Part shown: positions 47,227-58,200 of the stretch, piece by piece
How the letters are laid out: the number at the start of each line of letters is the position of its first letter
Numbering within the stretch: the stretch's first letter is position 1
Notes under the pieces: generated by a model
Told to the model about the DNA's origin: nothing
Database searches by the model: none
The model's input: the letters and a program-made list of their open reading frames with translations, nothing else
Assembly (NCBI RefSeq): GCF_000400715.1
Contig: NZ_KE007346.1
Location: forward strand, 186,001-250,000
Origin: Acinetobacter genomosp. 15BJ
GTDB lineage: Bacteria; Pseudomonadota; Gammaproteobacteria; Pseudomonadales; Moraxellaceae
DNA: 64,000 nt
Reading direction: 5' to 3'
Program-made: the position numbers and the translations under genes

Positions 47227-48345
47227 ATGGTTGATTATAAAAATTGTATGAAAAAAAGTAATATAAATACTATATTAGCTTTTAATAAAATCCAGCCCAA
47301 AGGCGAGAAAAGATTACATTCTTTAGTCTCAAATGGGGGGCTTAATAATGGGTATCCAATTTTGGATTTATTAAGTGTTTTTGATGGAACCTTTAATAAA
47401 GGGCACAGCAAAAAAGTTATAGATGAATACCTAGGAAATTTTTCTTTTGTTAAAAAATGGATGCTTTTTAGTGACTATGCTTTATATGATAAAAGTAAAA
47501 AAAATGATGTTATAAGTTTTGTTCTTATTCCTAACTTAGTAGGAATGGAGCAACTTGCTACAATTATTTCTAATATTCGAGTTAAAGATTTAAAGAAAAC
47601 AAGAAATATTAATGAGTTTTTTTTGAGTTTTATTAATAATTTTCCCTTGTTGAGTTTTAATTTTGTTTTGGAGAATGATAGGTATAAAAAAAAGAAAGGA
47701 TACGATGTAAGTAAAATTTTGAATAAATTTATTGATGTAGGGGTGAATCAAAATGTGTTTCTCACTATTGTGGATTATAGTAAGTTGGCGAGATATAATA
47801 AAGATATCATTCAACTTAAGAAATTTAAAAATCTACTTTTAAAAAATAATATAAGTAAAAACAAGATGCTTGATTTGATTTTTTTAGGACAAATGGCCGG
47901 TTATATGGTGTCTAATTTGGCTGTTCGCCATGGGAAAATAGAAACATTCTGTTGGATTTCCGATAAAGATGCTTTTTTTGAGATTAATCAATCAAATTTT
48001 GGGACTGATAATCCTTTGATAATAGATGTTTTTGGAGCATCTAATCATTATTTTAATGAGTTTTATGAGTATGCAGATGTTTCACCTTATGAATTACTCA
48101 TTGGGACCACTAAAAATATTGAATTTTTAGATGAGATTATTAAAATTCCTGATTATTTAGCAGGTGCTTTAGCAGATTGGGATTACAAAAATAATTCTAC
48201 TTCTAGTATTAAAATTAATCGTATTTTAGAAGAGTTGCACGCTAATTCAACAAAACATTTATCTTATAAACTGGATATCTTACCCGAAGGTGGGTGTAAC
48301 TGCGGATTAATGGATATTATTAAATTAGAAAAAAACCCGCTCTAA
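47227..48345 (+). CDS. AT-rich orphan gene, possible RNase-H-fold (DUF3800-like) protein
   Basis: 372 residues, soluble, rich in Lys/Asn/Ile/Phe. Its codon use is strikingly AT-biased compared with every neighbour. I do not recognise it firmly. The order of motifs recalls DUF3800: a first acidic strand 'WMLFSDYALYDKS', 'ISFVLIPNLVGM', 'DLKKTRNINEFF', 'LSFNFVLENDRY', then 'FCWISDKDAFFEIN' and a late 'IKIPDYLAGALADWDY', where the last Asp would be catalytic. The typical 'YIDESG' opening is missing. The C-terminus ends in Cys-rich 'GGCNCGLMD'. The stop codon is in the loop of a terminator. The start could also be the ATG at 47248. Likely acquired horizontally. Confidence 0.75.
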   Translation: MVDYKNCMKKSNINTILAFNKIQPKGEKRLHSLVSNGGLNNGYPILDLLSVFDGTFNKGHSKKVIDEYLGNFSFVKKWMLFSDYALYDKSKKNDVISFVLIPNLVGMEQLATIISNIRVKDLKKTRNINEFFLSFINNFPLLSFNFVLENDRYKKKKGYDVSKILNKFIDVGVNQNVFLTIVDYSKLARYNKDIIQLKKFKNLLLKNNISKNKMLDLIFLGQMAGYMVSNLAVRHGKIETFCWISDKDAFFEINQSNFGTDNPLIIDVFGASNHYFNEFYEYADVSPYELLIGTTKNIEFLDEIIKIPDYLAGALADWDYKNNSTSSIKINRILEELHANSTKHLSYKLDILPEGGCNCGLMDIIKLEKNPL

Positions 48346-48360
48346 AGCGGGTTTTTTTTT
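48334..48360. terminator. Bidirectional terminator orphan gene/gatB
   Basis: Eight-bp stem AACCCGCT/AGCGGGTT; the loop CTAA contains the stop codon of the orphan gene. A- and T-tracts on both sides; gatB converges on it. Confidence 0.92.
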
Positions 48361-48374
48361 GAAGTTAGATGGTA

Positions 48375-49844
48375 TTAACCAATCAATTTCTTCATTAATT
48401 CATTTACTTGAGCTGGGTTAGCTTTACCTTTTGCAGCTTTCATGACTTGACCAACGAGACCATTAAAGGCTTTTTCCTTACCCGACTTGTACTCTTCGAC
48501 CATTTTTTCATTGGCTGCAAGTACTTCTTTGATAATCGCTTCAATCGCACCCGTATCGGTTTCTTGCTTTAAGCCTTTCTCAGCAATAATGTCATCCGCA
48601 GATTTATCCTCTGCTTCCCACATAAAGCCAAACACTTGCTTCGCAATTTTGCCGTTAATAGTATTGTCGACAATACGTGCAATCATGCCACCCAACTGTT
48701 CAGCAGAAACAGGAGAGTCCGCCAATTCTAGGCCCGCTTTGTTTAAAGCACCTGAGAATTCACCCATTACCCAGTTTGCAGAGACTTTACCTTGCTTCGC
48801 ACCGCCCGCAGCAGCCACAACCGCTTCGTAGAAGTCCGCCATTTCGCGTGACAGCGTCAATACATGCGCATCATACTCAGTCACAGCAAAGTCAGCGATA
48901 AAGCGTGCACGGCGCGCTTTAGGCAGTTCTGGAAGGGCAGCACGTGCCGCTTCGATCTGCTCGTCAGCAATAATTACTGGCAATAAATCTGGATCTGGGA
49001 AGTAGCGATAGTCGTTCGCTTCTTCTTTCGAACGCATTGAACGGGTTTCCATCTTGTTCGGATCGAACAAACGAGTTTCCTGATCAATCGTGCCGCCGTA
49101 TTCCAAGATTTCCATTTGGCGTTCAATTTCGACATTGATCGCTTGCTCAATGAAACGGAATGAGTTGAGGTTTTTCAACTCGCAGCGCGTACCAAAAGGT
49201 TGACCTGGACGACGCAACGATACGTTACAGTCAGCACGGAATGAACCTTCTGCCATGTTACCGTCAGAAATACCTAACCAACGCACTAGGGTGTGAATAG
49301 ACTTGATATAAGCAACCGCCTCTTCAACTGAACGCATATCTGGCTCAGATACGATTTCTAACAATGGTGTGCCCGCACGGTTTAAGTCGATACCCGACAT
49401 ACCTTCGAATTGGTCATGGATCGATTTACCAGCATCTTCTTCAAGATGGGCACGCGTTACGCCAATACGCTTCACAGTGCCATCTTCAAGCTGGATGTCA
49501 ATATGACCCAAGCCCACAATCGGATTGTCCATCTGGCTGATCTGGTAGCCTTTTGGCGAATCTGGGTAGAAGTAGTTCTTACGTGCAAACACAGAGGCTT
49601 GGTCGATATAGGCATCGATACCCAAACCAAAGCGAATCGCAAGATCAACCACCTCAGCGTTCAATACTGGCAATACGCCCGGCATGGCTAAATCAACAAG
49701 GCTGGCTTGTGTATTTGGGTCTTGACCAAATTCAGTCGATGAACCTGAAAAGATTTTAGACTTGGTTGCCAACTGAGTGTGGATCTCGATCCCGATAACG
49801 ACTTCCCAACCGTCAATTAACTTTAACTTTTGAGCTTCAGCCAT
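48375..49844 (-). CDS. gatB: Asp/Glu-tRNA amidotransferase subunit B
   Basis: 489 residues. '[20 protein letters not shown]' opens the kinase-like cradle domain, with '[12 protein letters not shown]', '[17 protein letters not shown]' and '[20 protein letters not shown]'; the YqeY-like tail follows from about residue 340. GatB activates Glu-tRNAGln or Asp-tRNAAsn and binds the tRNA. Its ATG overlaps the gatA stop by one base (TAATG). Confidence 0.98.
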   Translation of the reverse strand: MAEAQKLKLIDGWEVVIGIEIHTQLATKSKIFSGSSTEFGQDPNTQASLVDLAMPGVLPVLNAEVVDLAIRFGLGIDAYIDQASVFARKNYFYPDSPKGYQISQMDNPIVGLGHIDIQLEDGTVKRIGVTRAHLEEDAGKSIHDQFEGMSGIDLNRAGTPLLEIVSEPDMRSVEEAVAYIKSIHTLVRWLGISDGNMAEGSFRADCNVSLRRPGQPFGTRCELKNLNSFRFIEQAINVEIERQMEILEYGGTIDQETRLFDPNKMETRSMRSKEEANDYRYFPDPDLLPVIIADEQIEAARAALPELPKARRARFIADFAVTEYDAHVLTLSREMADFYEAVVAAAGGAKQGKVSANWVMGEFSGALNKAGLELADSPVSAEQLGGMIARIVDNTINGKIAKQVFGFMWEAEDKSADDIIAEKGLKQETDTGAIEAIIKEVLAANEKMVEEYKSGKEKAFNGLVGQVMKAAKGKANPAQVNELMKKLIG

Positions 49845-51322
49845 TATGCATTCTCCTCAGCAATTGCCGCACGTTTGGTATGCCAGTCTGTATTTTGTTG
49901 ATATTGATGCACAATCGAAAGCAATTGTGATTCTGACCAATAGTTACCAATCAACTGTAAGCCCACAGGCAAGCTGTCTTTATCAAAACCAACAGGTGCG
50001 TTGATGGCTGGTAGACCTGCCAAGTTCACAGCAAGGGTATAGATATCACCTAAATACATTTCAGTCGGGCTGAGGTTCGCACCGATCTTATAGGCTGTGG
50101 TTGGTGCAGATGGCGCAGCAATCACGTCGACATTTTCAAATGCTTTGAGGAAATCTTGCTGAATCAAACGACGCACTTTTTGAGCTTTGACATAGTAGGC
50201 ATCGTAGTAACCTGCAGAAAGGGCATAAGTCCCGATCAGGATACGACGTTGTACTTCAGCACCAAAACCTTCTGAACGTGAACGTTTGTACAAATCCATC
50301 AAGTCCACAGGATTTTCACAACGGTAGCCATAACGTACGCCGTCAAAACGTGACAGGTTTGAAGACGCTTCCGCAGGTGCGATCAGGTAGTAAGTCGGCA
50401 CATAGGCTTCAGTCATGTTGAGATCAATCTCAACCAAGATTGCACCCATCTCTTCAAGCTTTTTCAATGACTCTTCAACGCGTGCTTTTACATCAGCGTC
50501 TAAACCAGCCACATTGAAGTATTGCTTTGGAATACCAATGCGTAAGCCTTTCACAGCTGTGCCATTCAAGTTAGCAACATAATCATCAACGTCTTTCTTG
50601 ATTGACGTTGAGTCTTTGGCATCATGACCTGCAATCACATTCATCAAATAAGCACAGTCTTCCGCAGAACGTGCCATTGGACCGCCTTGATCCAATGATG
50701 ATGCATAAGCAATCATACCGAAGCGAGACACACGACCATAGGTCGGTTTTAAACCCGTTAAGCCACAGAATGAAGCAGGTTGACGAATTGAACCACCTGT
50801 ATCGGTTCCTGTTGCGATCGGCGCAAGATCAGCCGCGACAGCTGCTGCAGAACCACCAGATGAACCACCCGGAACATGATCCAGTGCCCAAGGATTCGAG
50901 GTTGCACCGACATAAGAGTTTTCAGAAGTTGAACCCATGGCGAATTCGTCCATGTTCACCTTACCTAAAGTCACGAGACCCGCAGCTTTGGCTTTTGCAA
51001 CCACAGTTGCATCGTAAGGTGAAATGAAGTTATCCAGCATTTTTGAACCCGCAGTGGTTTTAATGCCTTGGGTACAAAAAATATCTTTGTGGGCAAGGGG
51101 AATACCTGCCAGCGCGTGTGCATTGCCTGCTTTCAGTGCTGCATCGGCCGCATTCGCTTCAGCAAGGGCCTGTTCTGCGGTGACCGTCACATAACTTTTT
51201 ACTTTCGGGTCAATTTGGGCAATACGCTTTAAATAATGTTCAGTCAATTCGCGTGATGAAAATTGGGCTGTTTTTAAGCCTTCAGAGAGTTCACGGATTG
51301 ATAAGCGATGTAAATCTGTCAT
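49844..51322 (-). CDS. gatA: Asp/Glu-tRNA amidotransferase subunit A
   Basis: 492 residues. Amidase signature: Lys in '[15 protein letters not shown]', the Ser pair in '[16 protein letters not shown]' and '[17 protein letters not shown]'. GatA releases ammonia from glutamine or asparagine and passes it to GatB. In a gammaproteobacterium GatCAB usually goes with Asn-tRNA synthesis through Asp-tRNAAsn. Middle gene of gatCAB. Confidence 0.98.
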   Translation of the reverse strand: MTDLHRLSIRELSEGLKTAQFSSRELTEHYLKRIAQIDPKVKSYVTVTAEQALAEANAADAALKAGNAHALAGIPLAHKDIFCTQGIKTTAGSKMLDNFISPYDATVVAKAKAAGLVTLGKVNMDEFAMGSTSENSYVGATSNPWALDHVPGGSSGGSAAAVAADLAPIATGTDTGGSIRQPASFCGLTGLKPTYGRVSRFGMIAYASSLDQGGPMARSAEDCAYLMNVIAGHDAKDSTSIKKDVDDYVANLNGTAVKGLRIGIPKQYFNVAGLDADVKARVEESLKKLEEMGAILVEIDLNMTEAYVPTYYLIAPAEASSNLSRFDGVRYGYRCENPVDLMDLYKRSRSEGFGAEVQRRILIGTYALSAGYYDAYYVKAQKVRRLIQQDFLKAFENVDVIAAPSAPTTAYKIGANLSPTEMYLGDIYTLAVNLAGLPAINAPVGFDKDSLPVGLQLIGNYWSESQLLSIVHQYQQNTDWHTKRAAIAEENA

Positions 51323-51375
51323 ATGAAAAATTTCTTTACATTCTAAATATAAAATATTGACTAATCGAATAAATC

Positions 51376-51693
51376 TTATTCAATTACGCGAGGTACGAGG
51401 TACAAACCGGCTTCTGTAGCAGGCGCGACCGCTTGATATTCATCACGATGGTTGCTTTCAGTCACAACGTCAGCGCGTAAGGGTTGCGGGTTGTCAAATG
51501 GGCTCTTTAAAGGCTCAACATCATCGGTATTAATGCCTTTCAAGCTTTCCATCATGCCAAGGATTTTATTTAAACTTTGAGCATATTCAGCAGATTGCGT
51601 GTCATTGAGAGATAAACGTGCAAGGTGTGCAATTTGCGAGACCGTTTGCGCATTTAAGTCTGTTGTCTGCTGAGCATCTGATGATGTAGACAT
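51376..51693 (-). CDS. gatC: Asp/Glu-tRNA amidotransferase subunit C
   Basis: 105 residues from the ATG at 51693 (AGGT seven nt upstream); an in-frame start at 51726 is less likely. '[20 protein letters not shown]' and 'DDVEPLKSP' are the GatC landmarks. It wraps the A-B interface and stabilises GatA. First gene of gatCAB, divergent from mreB. Confidence 0.96.
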   Translation of the reverse strand: MSTSSDAQQTTDLNAQTVSQIAHLARLSLNDTQSAEYAQSLNKILGMMESLKGINTDDVEPLKSPFDNPQPLRADVVTESNHRDEYQAVAPATEAGLYLVPRVIE

Positions 51694-51781
51694 AACTTTA
51701 CCTAATTCAGTATTAAAAAATTTCAAAATATCGTGCGTTATAATAAGCGATTGACTTGTTCAAATCATCACATTTAGTTAA

Positions 51782-52867
<1,086 letters not shown>

Positions 52868-52884
52868 ATCATAAGGACTAGGCG

Positions 52885-53742
52885 GTGCAACCGAATCTTT
52901 TTTCAAGACAACCGCCATCTTTTCGCTCATTTGTCATTGCGGTGATTACATGTTTGGTGGTGCTTTTCTTTGATTGGCGCATGCCTTATGTGATTCAACC
53001 TGCAAGGGATGTCTTGTACGCCGCGTATAATCCAATTTATGCGCTGGCAAGCTATCCTGTACTGTCGCGAGAATGGCTTAACCAACAAACCAAATCTGAA
53101 GCGCAATTGCGTCGTGAAAACACCGCAATGCAAGCTGAACTGCTACAAGCACAAGTCCGTCTTCAAAAACTTTCAGAACTCTCTGCGGAAAATAACCGTT
53201 TAAGAGGGCTTTTGGATACGCCGTTAATTATTGATGGACGTATGCAAATTGCGGAAGTGATTGGAACGGATGCAGACCCATTACGCCATATTATTATCAT
53301 TAACCGTGGTTCTGTGGATCATTTAAGTGCTGGACAAACTGTTCTAGACGATAAAGGGATTATGGGGCAGATCATTAATGTCTATCCACATAGTGCCCGT
53401 ATCATGTTGCTGTCTGATAAAGAGCATTCGTTGTCTGTGCGTTTAGAACGTACGGGAATGCGTGCGATTATTTCGGGTACTGGCGATTTAGGTCAACTCA
53501 AAATGGAATATGTGCCCACCAGTGCCAATATTCAGGTTGGGGACAAAGTGTTTAGTTCAGGTTTAGGTGAACATTTCCCAGCAGGTTATTTGGTGGGGAC
53601 TGTGTCTAAAGTCAGTCGTCATACTTCAGGCGAGTTTGCTGAAATTGATGTTACACCTGCAGCTCAACTTGCCAGTGGTCATCATGTTGTGGTGCTATTC
53701 TCTGAATCCTTAGCGCAGGAGCAACCATATGCCGATCGCTAA
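52885..53742 (+). CDS. mreC: Rod-shape determining protein MreC
   Basis: 285 residues, GTG start with AAGGA upstream. One N-terminal helix ('SFVIAVITCLVVLFFDW'), a periplasmic coiled coil ('LRRENTAMQAELLQAQVRLQ'), and the two beta-barrel MreC core with 'VIGTDADPLRHIIIINRGS' and 'GIMGQIINVYPHSA'. It bridges MreB to the elongasome enzymes. Overlaps mreD by 14 bp. Confidence 0.98.
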   Translation: MQPNLFSRQPPSFRSFVIAVITCLVVLFFDWRMPYVIQPARDVLYAAYNPIYALASYPVLSREWLNQQTKSEAQLRRENTAMQAELLQAQVRLQKLSELSAENNRLRGLLDTPLIIDGRMQIAEVIGTDADPLRHIIIINRGSVDHLSAGQTVLDDKGIMGQIINVYPHSARIMLLSDKEHSLSVRLERTGMRAIISGTGDLGQLKMEYVPTSANIQVGDKVFSSGLGEHFPAGYLVGTVSKVSRHTSGEFAEIDVTPAAQLASGHHVVVLFSESLAQEQPYADR

Positions 53743-54220
53743 GCTCAATTATGAGAAACGCAAAGATCCGCTATGGATGATTATTCTATCCATCGTGATT
53801 GGCTCTGTATTGATGGTTTATCCGATGGCCTATGAGGCCTCGGGTTGGAGACCATCCATCATGCTAATGATTATGCTGTTCTGGATCCTCTATCAGCCTG
53901 TTTGGTGTGGTGTCTGGTTTGCTTTTGGCATGGGCCTTTTTGCCGACCTGCTGCTCGATGCACCATTTGGTTTAAATGCGCTGAGTTTCGTGCTGATCAG
54001 TTTTGGTATTCGCTATTTAATCCGTGAGCGTCGTATTCTCACTTTTGGGAATTCGTGGGTCATTGCGGTGATTGCGATTGTTGCACATATTACTTTTTTA
54101 TGGATAAGCCAGACCATTGCAGGTACACATTTTTCGATTGCGCGCCATTGGCAGCCCGTTGTGACAAGTGTACTGGCATGGCCATTGGTTTATTATTGCT
54201 TACATAAATGGCGCATATAA
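53729..54220 (+). CDS. mreD: Rod-shape determining protein MreD
   Basis: 163 residues with five to six helices. 'LFADLLLDAPFGLNALSFVLI' is the conserved MreD segment. Start overlaps mreC by 14 bp and its end overlaps maf by 13 bp, so translation is probably coupled across three genes. Confidence 0.96.
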   Translation: MPIAKLNYEKRKDPLWMIILSIVIGSVLMVYPMAYEASGWRPSIMLMIMLFWILYQPVWCGVWFAFGMGLFADLLLDAPFGLNALSFVLISFGIRYLIRERRILTFGNSWVIAVIAIVAHITFLWISQTIAGTHFSIARHWQPVVTSVLAWPLVYYCLHKWRI

Positions 54221-54768
54221 TTCTCGCATCAAGCTCGCCTCGTCGGCAGGAGCTATTACAGCAGTTGGGTTTGGACTTTGAAATCTATAGCCCAAATGTC
54301 GATGAGGCGGTGCATGATGGAGAGGCTGTTGAGCATTATGTTGAACGCTTGGCGCGAGAGAAGGCACAAGTTGTTTTAAATAAATATGCTGACGCAATTG
54401 TGATTGCGGCAGATACCAGTTTAAGTTTTGCTGGGCAGATCATTGGTAAGCCAGAGTCAAAGCAACACGCTATTTCCATCTGGTCGATGCTTTCTGGGCA
54501 ATGGCATGATGTCTATTCCGGAATTTGTGTCGCAAGTTCTGCTCAGATGTTGAGTCGTGTGGTGAGAACGCAAGTTGAGTTACAGCAACTCAGTCATGCG
54601 GAAATGGAAAAATATTGGGCAACGGGCGAACCGATTGGTAAAGCAGGTGCTTATGCGATACAGGGAATTGCAGCACAATATATTCCACAAATTCGAGGCA
54701 GTTATAGCAATGTCGTCGGTTTGCCTTTGCATGAGATCGCACAGTTATTAGAAAGCGTTAAAGCCTAA
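54208..54768 (+). CDS. maf: Maf-type nucleotide pyrophosphatase
   Basis: 186 residues. 'ILASSSPRRQELLQQLG' is the Maf signature; 'IVIAADTSLSF' has the catalytic Asp (ADT), and 'GKAGAYAIQGIAAQYI' and 'GSYSNVVGLPLHE' follow. Such enzymes hydrolyse dTTP/UTP or modified nucleotides (YhdE type). The start overlaps mreD by 13 bp. Confidence 0.96.
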   Translation: MAHIILASSSPRRQELLQQLGLDFEIYSPNVDEAVHDGEAVEHYVERLAREKAQVVLNKYADAIVIAADTSLSFAGQIIGKPESKQHAISIWSMLSGQWHDVYSGICVASSAQMLSRVVRTQVELQQLSHAEMEKYWATGEPIGKAGAYAIQGIAAQYIPQIRGSYSNVVGLPLHEIAQLLESVKA

Positions 54769-54831
54769 GTATTTCAATACAGGGAACGACACTTTCGGGT
54801 ATAAGAATTTTTATAAAATTTTGAGTTTGTT

Positions 54832-56286
54832 ATGGCAGAAGAGTTGCTGATTAACGTCACGCCGATGGAATGTCGTGTGGCATTGATTGAAAATGGTACG
54901 GTCAATGAATTATTCGTTGAGCGAACTGTAAAACGTGGGTTAGTGGGTAATATCTACAAAGGTAAAGTGGTTCGTGTACTACCAGGTATGCAAGCAGCCT
55001 TTGTCGATATTGGTTTGTCTCGAACCGCTTTTTTGCATATTAACGATATGGTTTGGTCGCGTTCGCAACCAACACCAAACGTTTTTGAGCTGTTACATCC
55101 CGGGCAGATGCTCACTGTCCAAGTCATGAAAGATATGTTGGGGACTAAAGGTGCTCGTCTAAGTACTGATCTTTCTATCCCATCGCGCTATCTCGTTCTC
55201 ATGCCGTATGGCAATCACATTGGTGTGTCGCAGCGAATTGAGTCTGAAGAAGAGCGAGACCGCCTACGTAGCATCATTGAGCATATTCAGGCAGAACATA
55301 ATTTACCAGGTAGCGTTATTGTTCGTACTGCGGCAGAAGGCGTCGATGAAGCTGCGATTGCACAAGATATGTGTTATCTCAGCAAACTTTGGGAATTTAT
55401 TCAGCGCAAACAAAAAGAAGCGGCAACGGCTGAACTGATCTTTGAGGAGCTCCCTTTACCGCAACGTATCATTAGAGATTTAGCCAGTGATGAAACGGCG
55501 AAGATCTATGTCGATTCTCGCGAGATTCATGGCAAGCTCAGCGAGTTTGTAGATGAGTTTGTTCCGACGATTCAAAATCGCTTAATTCATTATCCTGGTG
55601 AAAAGCCGCTTTTCGATTTGTATAACGTCGAAGAGGATATTCAAAAAGCGTTGCAGACCCGAGTCGCACTCAAGTCTGGTGGCTATCTGATGATTGATCA
55701 GACCGAAGCGATGACCACGATTGATGTCAATACAGGCTCATATGTGGGTGGGCGCAGTTTAGAAGACACGGTATTTAAAACCAATATGGAAGCGACTCAA
55801 GTGATCGCAAGACAACTGCGTCTGCGTAATTTGGGTGGTATTCTGATTATTGATTTTATCGACATGCAAGAAGCTGAACATCGTGAAGAGGTGATGCGTC
55901 AGTTTGAACGCATGTTGGAACGCGATCATGCCAAGACTAAAATTACCCAAGTTTCGGAGCTAGGTTTAGTTGAAATGACACGTAAACGGACCCGTGAATC
56001 ATTAGAGCATTTGCTTTGTGAATCATGTCCAACTTGCCAAGGGCGGGGTTATGTGAAGACAGCAGAGACAGTATGTTACGAGATATTTCGAGAGATCATG
56101 CGTTATGCGCGTGCATTTGATTCCAAGGGTGGCTTTACTGTCGTTGCGCATCCAGCCGTGATAGATCGTCTATTAACAGCGGAAGCCCCAGCTGTCGCGG
56201 ATTTAGAACATTTCGTAAATCGAGTGATCAAATTCCAAGTGGAAAATCTATATACGCAAGAGCAATACGATATCATTTTGACCTAA
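54832..56286 (+). CDS. rng: Ribonuclease G
   Basis: 484 residues, close to E. coli RNase G (489). N-terminal S1-like domain ('GNIYKGKVVRVLPGMQAAFVDIGLSRTAFLH', split at LPGM), the catalytic DNase-I-like part with 'MTTIDVNTGSYVGGR' and 'IIDFIDMQEAEHR', and the zinc-link Cys pair in 'CPTCQGRGYV'. It matures 16S rRNA 5' ends and some mRNAs. Last gene of the mre cluster. Confidence 0.98.
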   Translation: MAEELLINVTPMECRVALIENGTVNELFVERTVKRGLVGNIYKGKVVRVLPGMQAAFVDIGLSRTAFLHINDMVWSRSQPTPNVFELLHPGQMLTVQVMKDMLGTKGARLSTDLSIPSRYLVLMPYGNHIGVSQRIESEEERDRLRSIIEHIQAEHNLPGSVIVRTAAEGVDEAAIAQDMCYLSKLWEFIQRKQKEAATAELIFEELPLPQRIIRDLASDETAKIYVDSREIHGKLSEFVDEFVPTIQNRLIHYPGEKPLFDLYNVEEDIQKALQTRVALKSGGYLMIDQTEAMTTIDVNTGSYVGGRSLEDTVFKTNMEATQVIARQLRLRNLGGILIIDFIDMQEAEHREEVMRQFERMLERDHAKTKITQVSELGLVEMTRKRTRESLEHLLCESCPTCQGRGYVKTAETVCYEIFREIMRYARAFDSKGGFTVVAHPAVIDRLLTAEAPAVADLEHFVNRVIKFQVENLYTQEQYDIILT

Positions 56287-56421
56287 AGTTGTAACAAGAT
56301 TTCGCTTAAGCCTTGTTACAACTGAAATTTTACTTTCTATCACGAATTTTAAATACTAGAACCATAAAATGAGCCATAGGTACTTTTGGGTCCCTTAGCA
56401 AATAATATGAGGTATATAACG

Positions 56422-56595
56422 ATGAATGTGAGCGAAAGATTAGTGAATCACGGTTTCAAACATGTTTTAGACAGTAACCCTGTAAATACATGTTATATGG
56501 TGGATAGCCAAGGTAAAGAAGTTCAGATTACTACGGCAATGATCCGTTCAGCCTGCCATCAACTGTTACAACGTTGTCGCACAATTAAAAAATAA
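56422..56595 (+). CDS. Small conserved protein (PA1571-like)
   Basis: 57 residues from the ATG at 56422, with GAGG nine nt upstream; the longer frame from 56386 has no ribosome site. Sequence 'NPVNTCYMVDSQGKEVQITT' followed by basic helix 'MIRSACHQLLQRCRTIKK'. I link it to a small Pseudomonas/Acinetobacter family (PA1571) of unknown function, from memory. Own terminator. Confidence 0.75.
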   Translation: MNVSERLVNHGFKHVLDSNPVNTCYMVDSQGKEVQITTAMIRSACHQLLQRCRTIKK

Positions 56596-56620
56596 GGGGC
56601 TATTCGAAGCCCCTTAATTT
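56594..56620. terminator. Bidirectional terminator between small gene and atfA
   Basis: Eight-bp stem AAGGGGCT/AGCCCCTT, 6-nt loop, A-run before and T-run after; serves convergent genes. The stop codon of the small gene (56593-56595) touches the left arm. Confidence 0.9.
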
Positions 56621-56631
56621 TTTCTCTACAA

Positions 56632-58017
56632 TTAATTCGCAACTTTCTGTTGTGGCAAGTTTTGAATGGCTTGTTCAAACCGTTGAATTTCTTCTTCCAA
56701 ATGGGTCAGTAAATTTTGCATTTTTGGCAAAGCATTACGACATGCAATTAAGCCCACTTCCAATTTATCTAAATAACTGGTCATGGTGATATTAAGAGCT
56801 TGCCCATCCATCACAATTGATGCCGGGTAGAGTGCATCTAACTTTGCGCCATTCCAATATAAAGGTTCACGTGGGCCTGGGACATTGGAAATTACAAGGT
56901 TAAAGGCTTGACGTTTAGGTAACATCCCAGAAGCGATATTCAAGCCTGCTGGGCCATACACAACTGCACTATAATTCAAAATCTCATTGGCAGTCATACG
57001 ACTAAAACGTTGTTTCGAGTTTTGCACACTACGGCGAATAACCTCTAAACGCTCAATTGGATCTTCAATATGGGTCGCAAGATTGGCCAAAATCATGGTA
57101 ATACGATTGCTGACATCTGAGTCATCGGTACGCAGTGATGCAGGAACCATCGCAATCAGCGGTTTTTTTGGCAAACTGTTATGACTGATCAGGTATTCAC
57201 GTAAAGCACCTGAACATACCGCTAAAATCACGTCATTGAGCGTTACGCCCAAAGATTTGGCAATACGACGGAAACGACCGAGTTCAAAGGATTGTGCGGC
57301 AAAACGACGTGAAGAACTCACGCGCTGATTCAGAATCGAAGGCGGTGCTTGAAAGGTCGAAACATAATCTGGATTTTTGCCCATCTCTTTAAAAATGGTT
57401 TGCGACAGCTCTTGCATGACTTTAGGGGCAATTTCAAGCTGAGATTTAATCCCTTCCATCACACCTTTAATTTTACTTACCGTTGGTGGTTTTGGTGCTT
57501 TTAAACGCTTGGTCCGTTTACCTTCAACACACCACAACGGCACCACATGCTTTTCATTTGGATCTTGCGAAAGTGACTTTTCAATCAGACGCATACCCGC
57601 TACGCCGTCCACCATCGCATGATGAATCTTGAAATACATGGCAAAACGGTTGCCTTCAATGCCTTCAATAATGTCGCATGTCCAAAGTGGCTTGGCACGA
57701 TCAATCAAGGAGCTATGCTGTTGTGAAATATACACAAGCAATTCACGGATACGTCCTGGATTTGGTAGCGCAATGTGGCGGAAATGATGGTCTAGATCAA
57801 ACTCACTGTCTTCTCCCCAAAACAAACCATTCAACTGATTGTTAAATGGTGGAACAGGGATACTTTTTGATTGGCGAATTTCATTGACTAGATCGTGCAC
57901 AAACGTAGGTGAAGCATTCTCTGGAAGCTCGAATAAAAACAATCCACCTACATGCATAGGTTGTTGCCTTTTCTCTAGCGAGAGAAAGATAAAATCAATT
58001 GGGTGTAGTGGGCGCAT
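56632..58017 (-). CDS. atfA: Wax ester synthase / diacylglycerol acyltransferase
   Basis: 461 residues, near the 458 of A. baylyi AtfA, and very similar from the first residues ('MRPLHPIDFIFLSLEKRQQP'). The catalytic HHxxxDG is HHAMVDG at residues 132-138. 'AKPLWTCDIIEG', 'NDVILAVCSGALREYL' and 'ISNVPGPREPLYWNGA' are also conserved. It esterifies acyl-CoA with fatty alcohols (wax esters) or diacylglycerol (triacylglycerol), making storage granules. Monocistronic. Confidence 0.97.
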   Translation of the reverse strand: MRPLHPIDFIFLSLEKRQQPMHVGGLFLFELPENASPTFVHDLVNEIRQSKSIPVPPFNNQLNGLFWGEDSEFDLDHHFRHIALPNPGRIRELLVYISQQHSSLIDRAKPLWTCDIIEGIEGNRFAMYFKIHHAMVDGVAGMRLIEKSLSQDPNEKHVVPLWCVEGKRTKRLKAPKPPTVSKIKGVMEGIKSQLEIAPKVMQELSQTIFKEMGKNPDYVSTFQAPPSILNQRVSSSRRFAAQSFELGRFRRIAKSLGVTLNDVILAVCSGALREYLISHNSLPKKPLIAMVPASLRTDDSDVSNRITMILANLATHIEDPIERLEVIRRSVQNSKQRFSRMTANEILNYSAVVYGPAGLNIASGMLPKRQAFNLVISNVPGPREPLYWNGAKLDALYPASIVMDGQALNITMTSYLDKLEVGLIACRNALPKMQNLLTHLEEEIQRFEQAIQNLPQQKVAN

Positions 58018-58150
58018 AGCAGACCTAGCCTCTCATCGCATTTTTTCTAAGATACTCTCATGGAGCTCTTATTAGAATTATTGGAACCGTTCTGCGCAGT
58101 ATATACTGTTTGTTCTGGTTAAAATATGACTTTAGACAAGCGAGTCATAA

Positions 58151-58186
58151 AAAACAAAACCACTGACGAATCAGTGGTTTTGTTTT
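58151..58186 (-). terminator. Strong terminator after cysH
   Basis: Sixteen-bp perfect stem (58151-58166 with 58171-58186, core CCACTGA/TCAGTGG) with a CGAA loop; on the minus strand the T-rich arm follows the cysH stop by 15 nt. Confidence 0.92.
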
Positions 58187-58200
58187 AATGGAAAGGGGAT

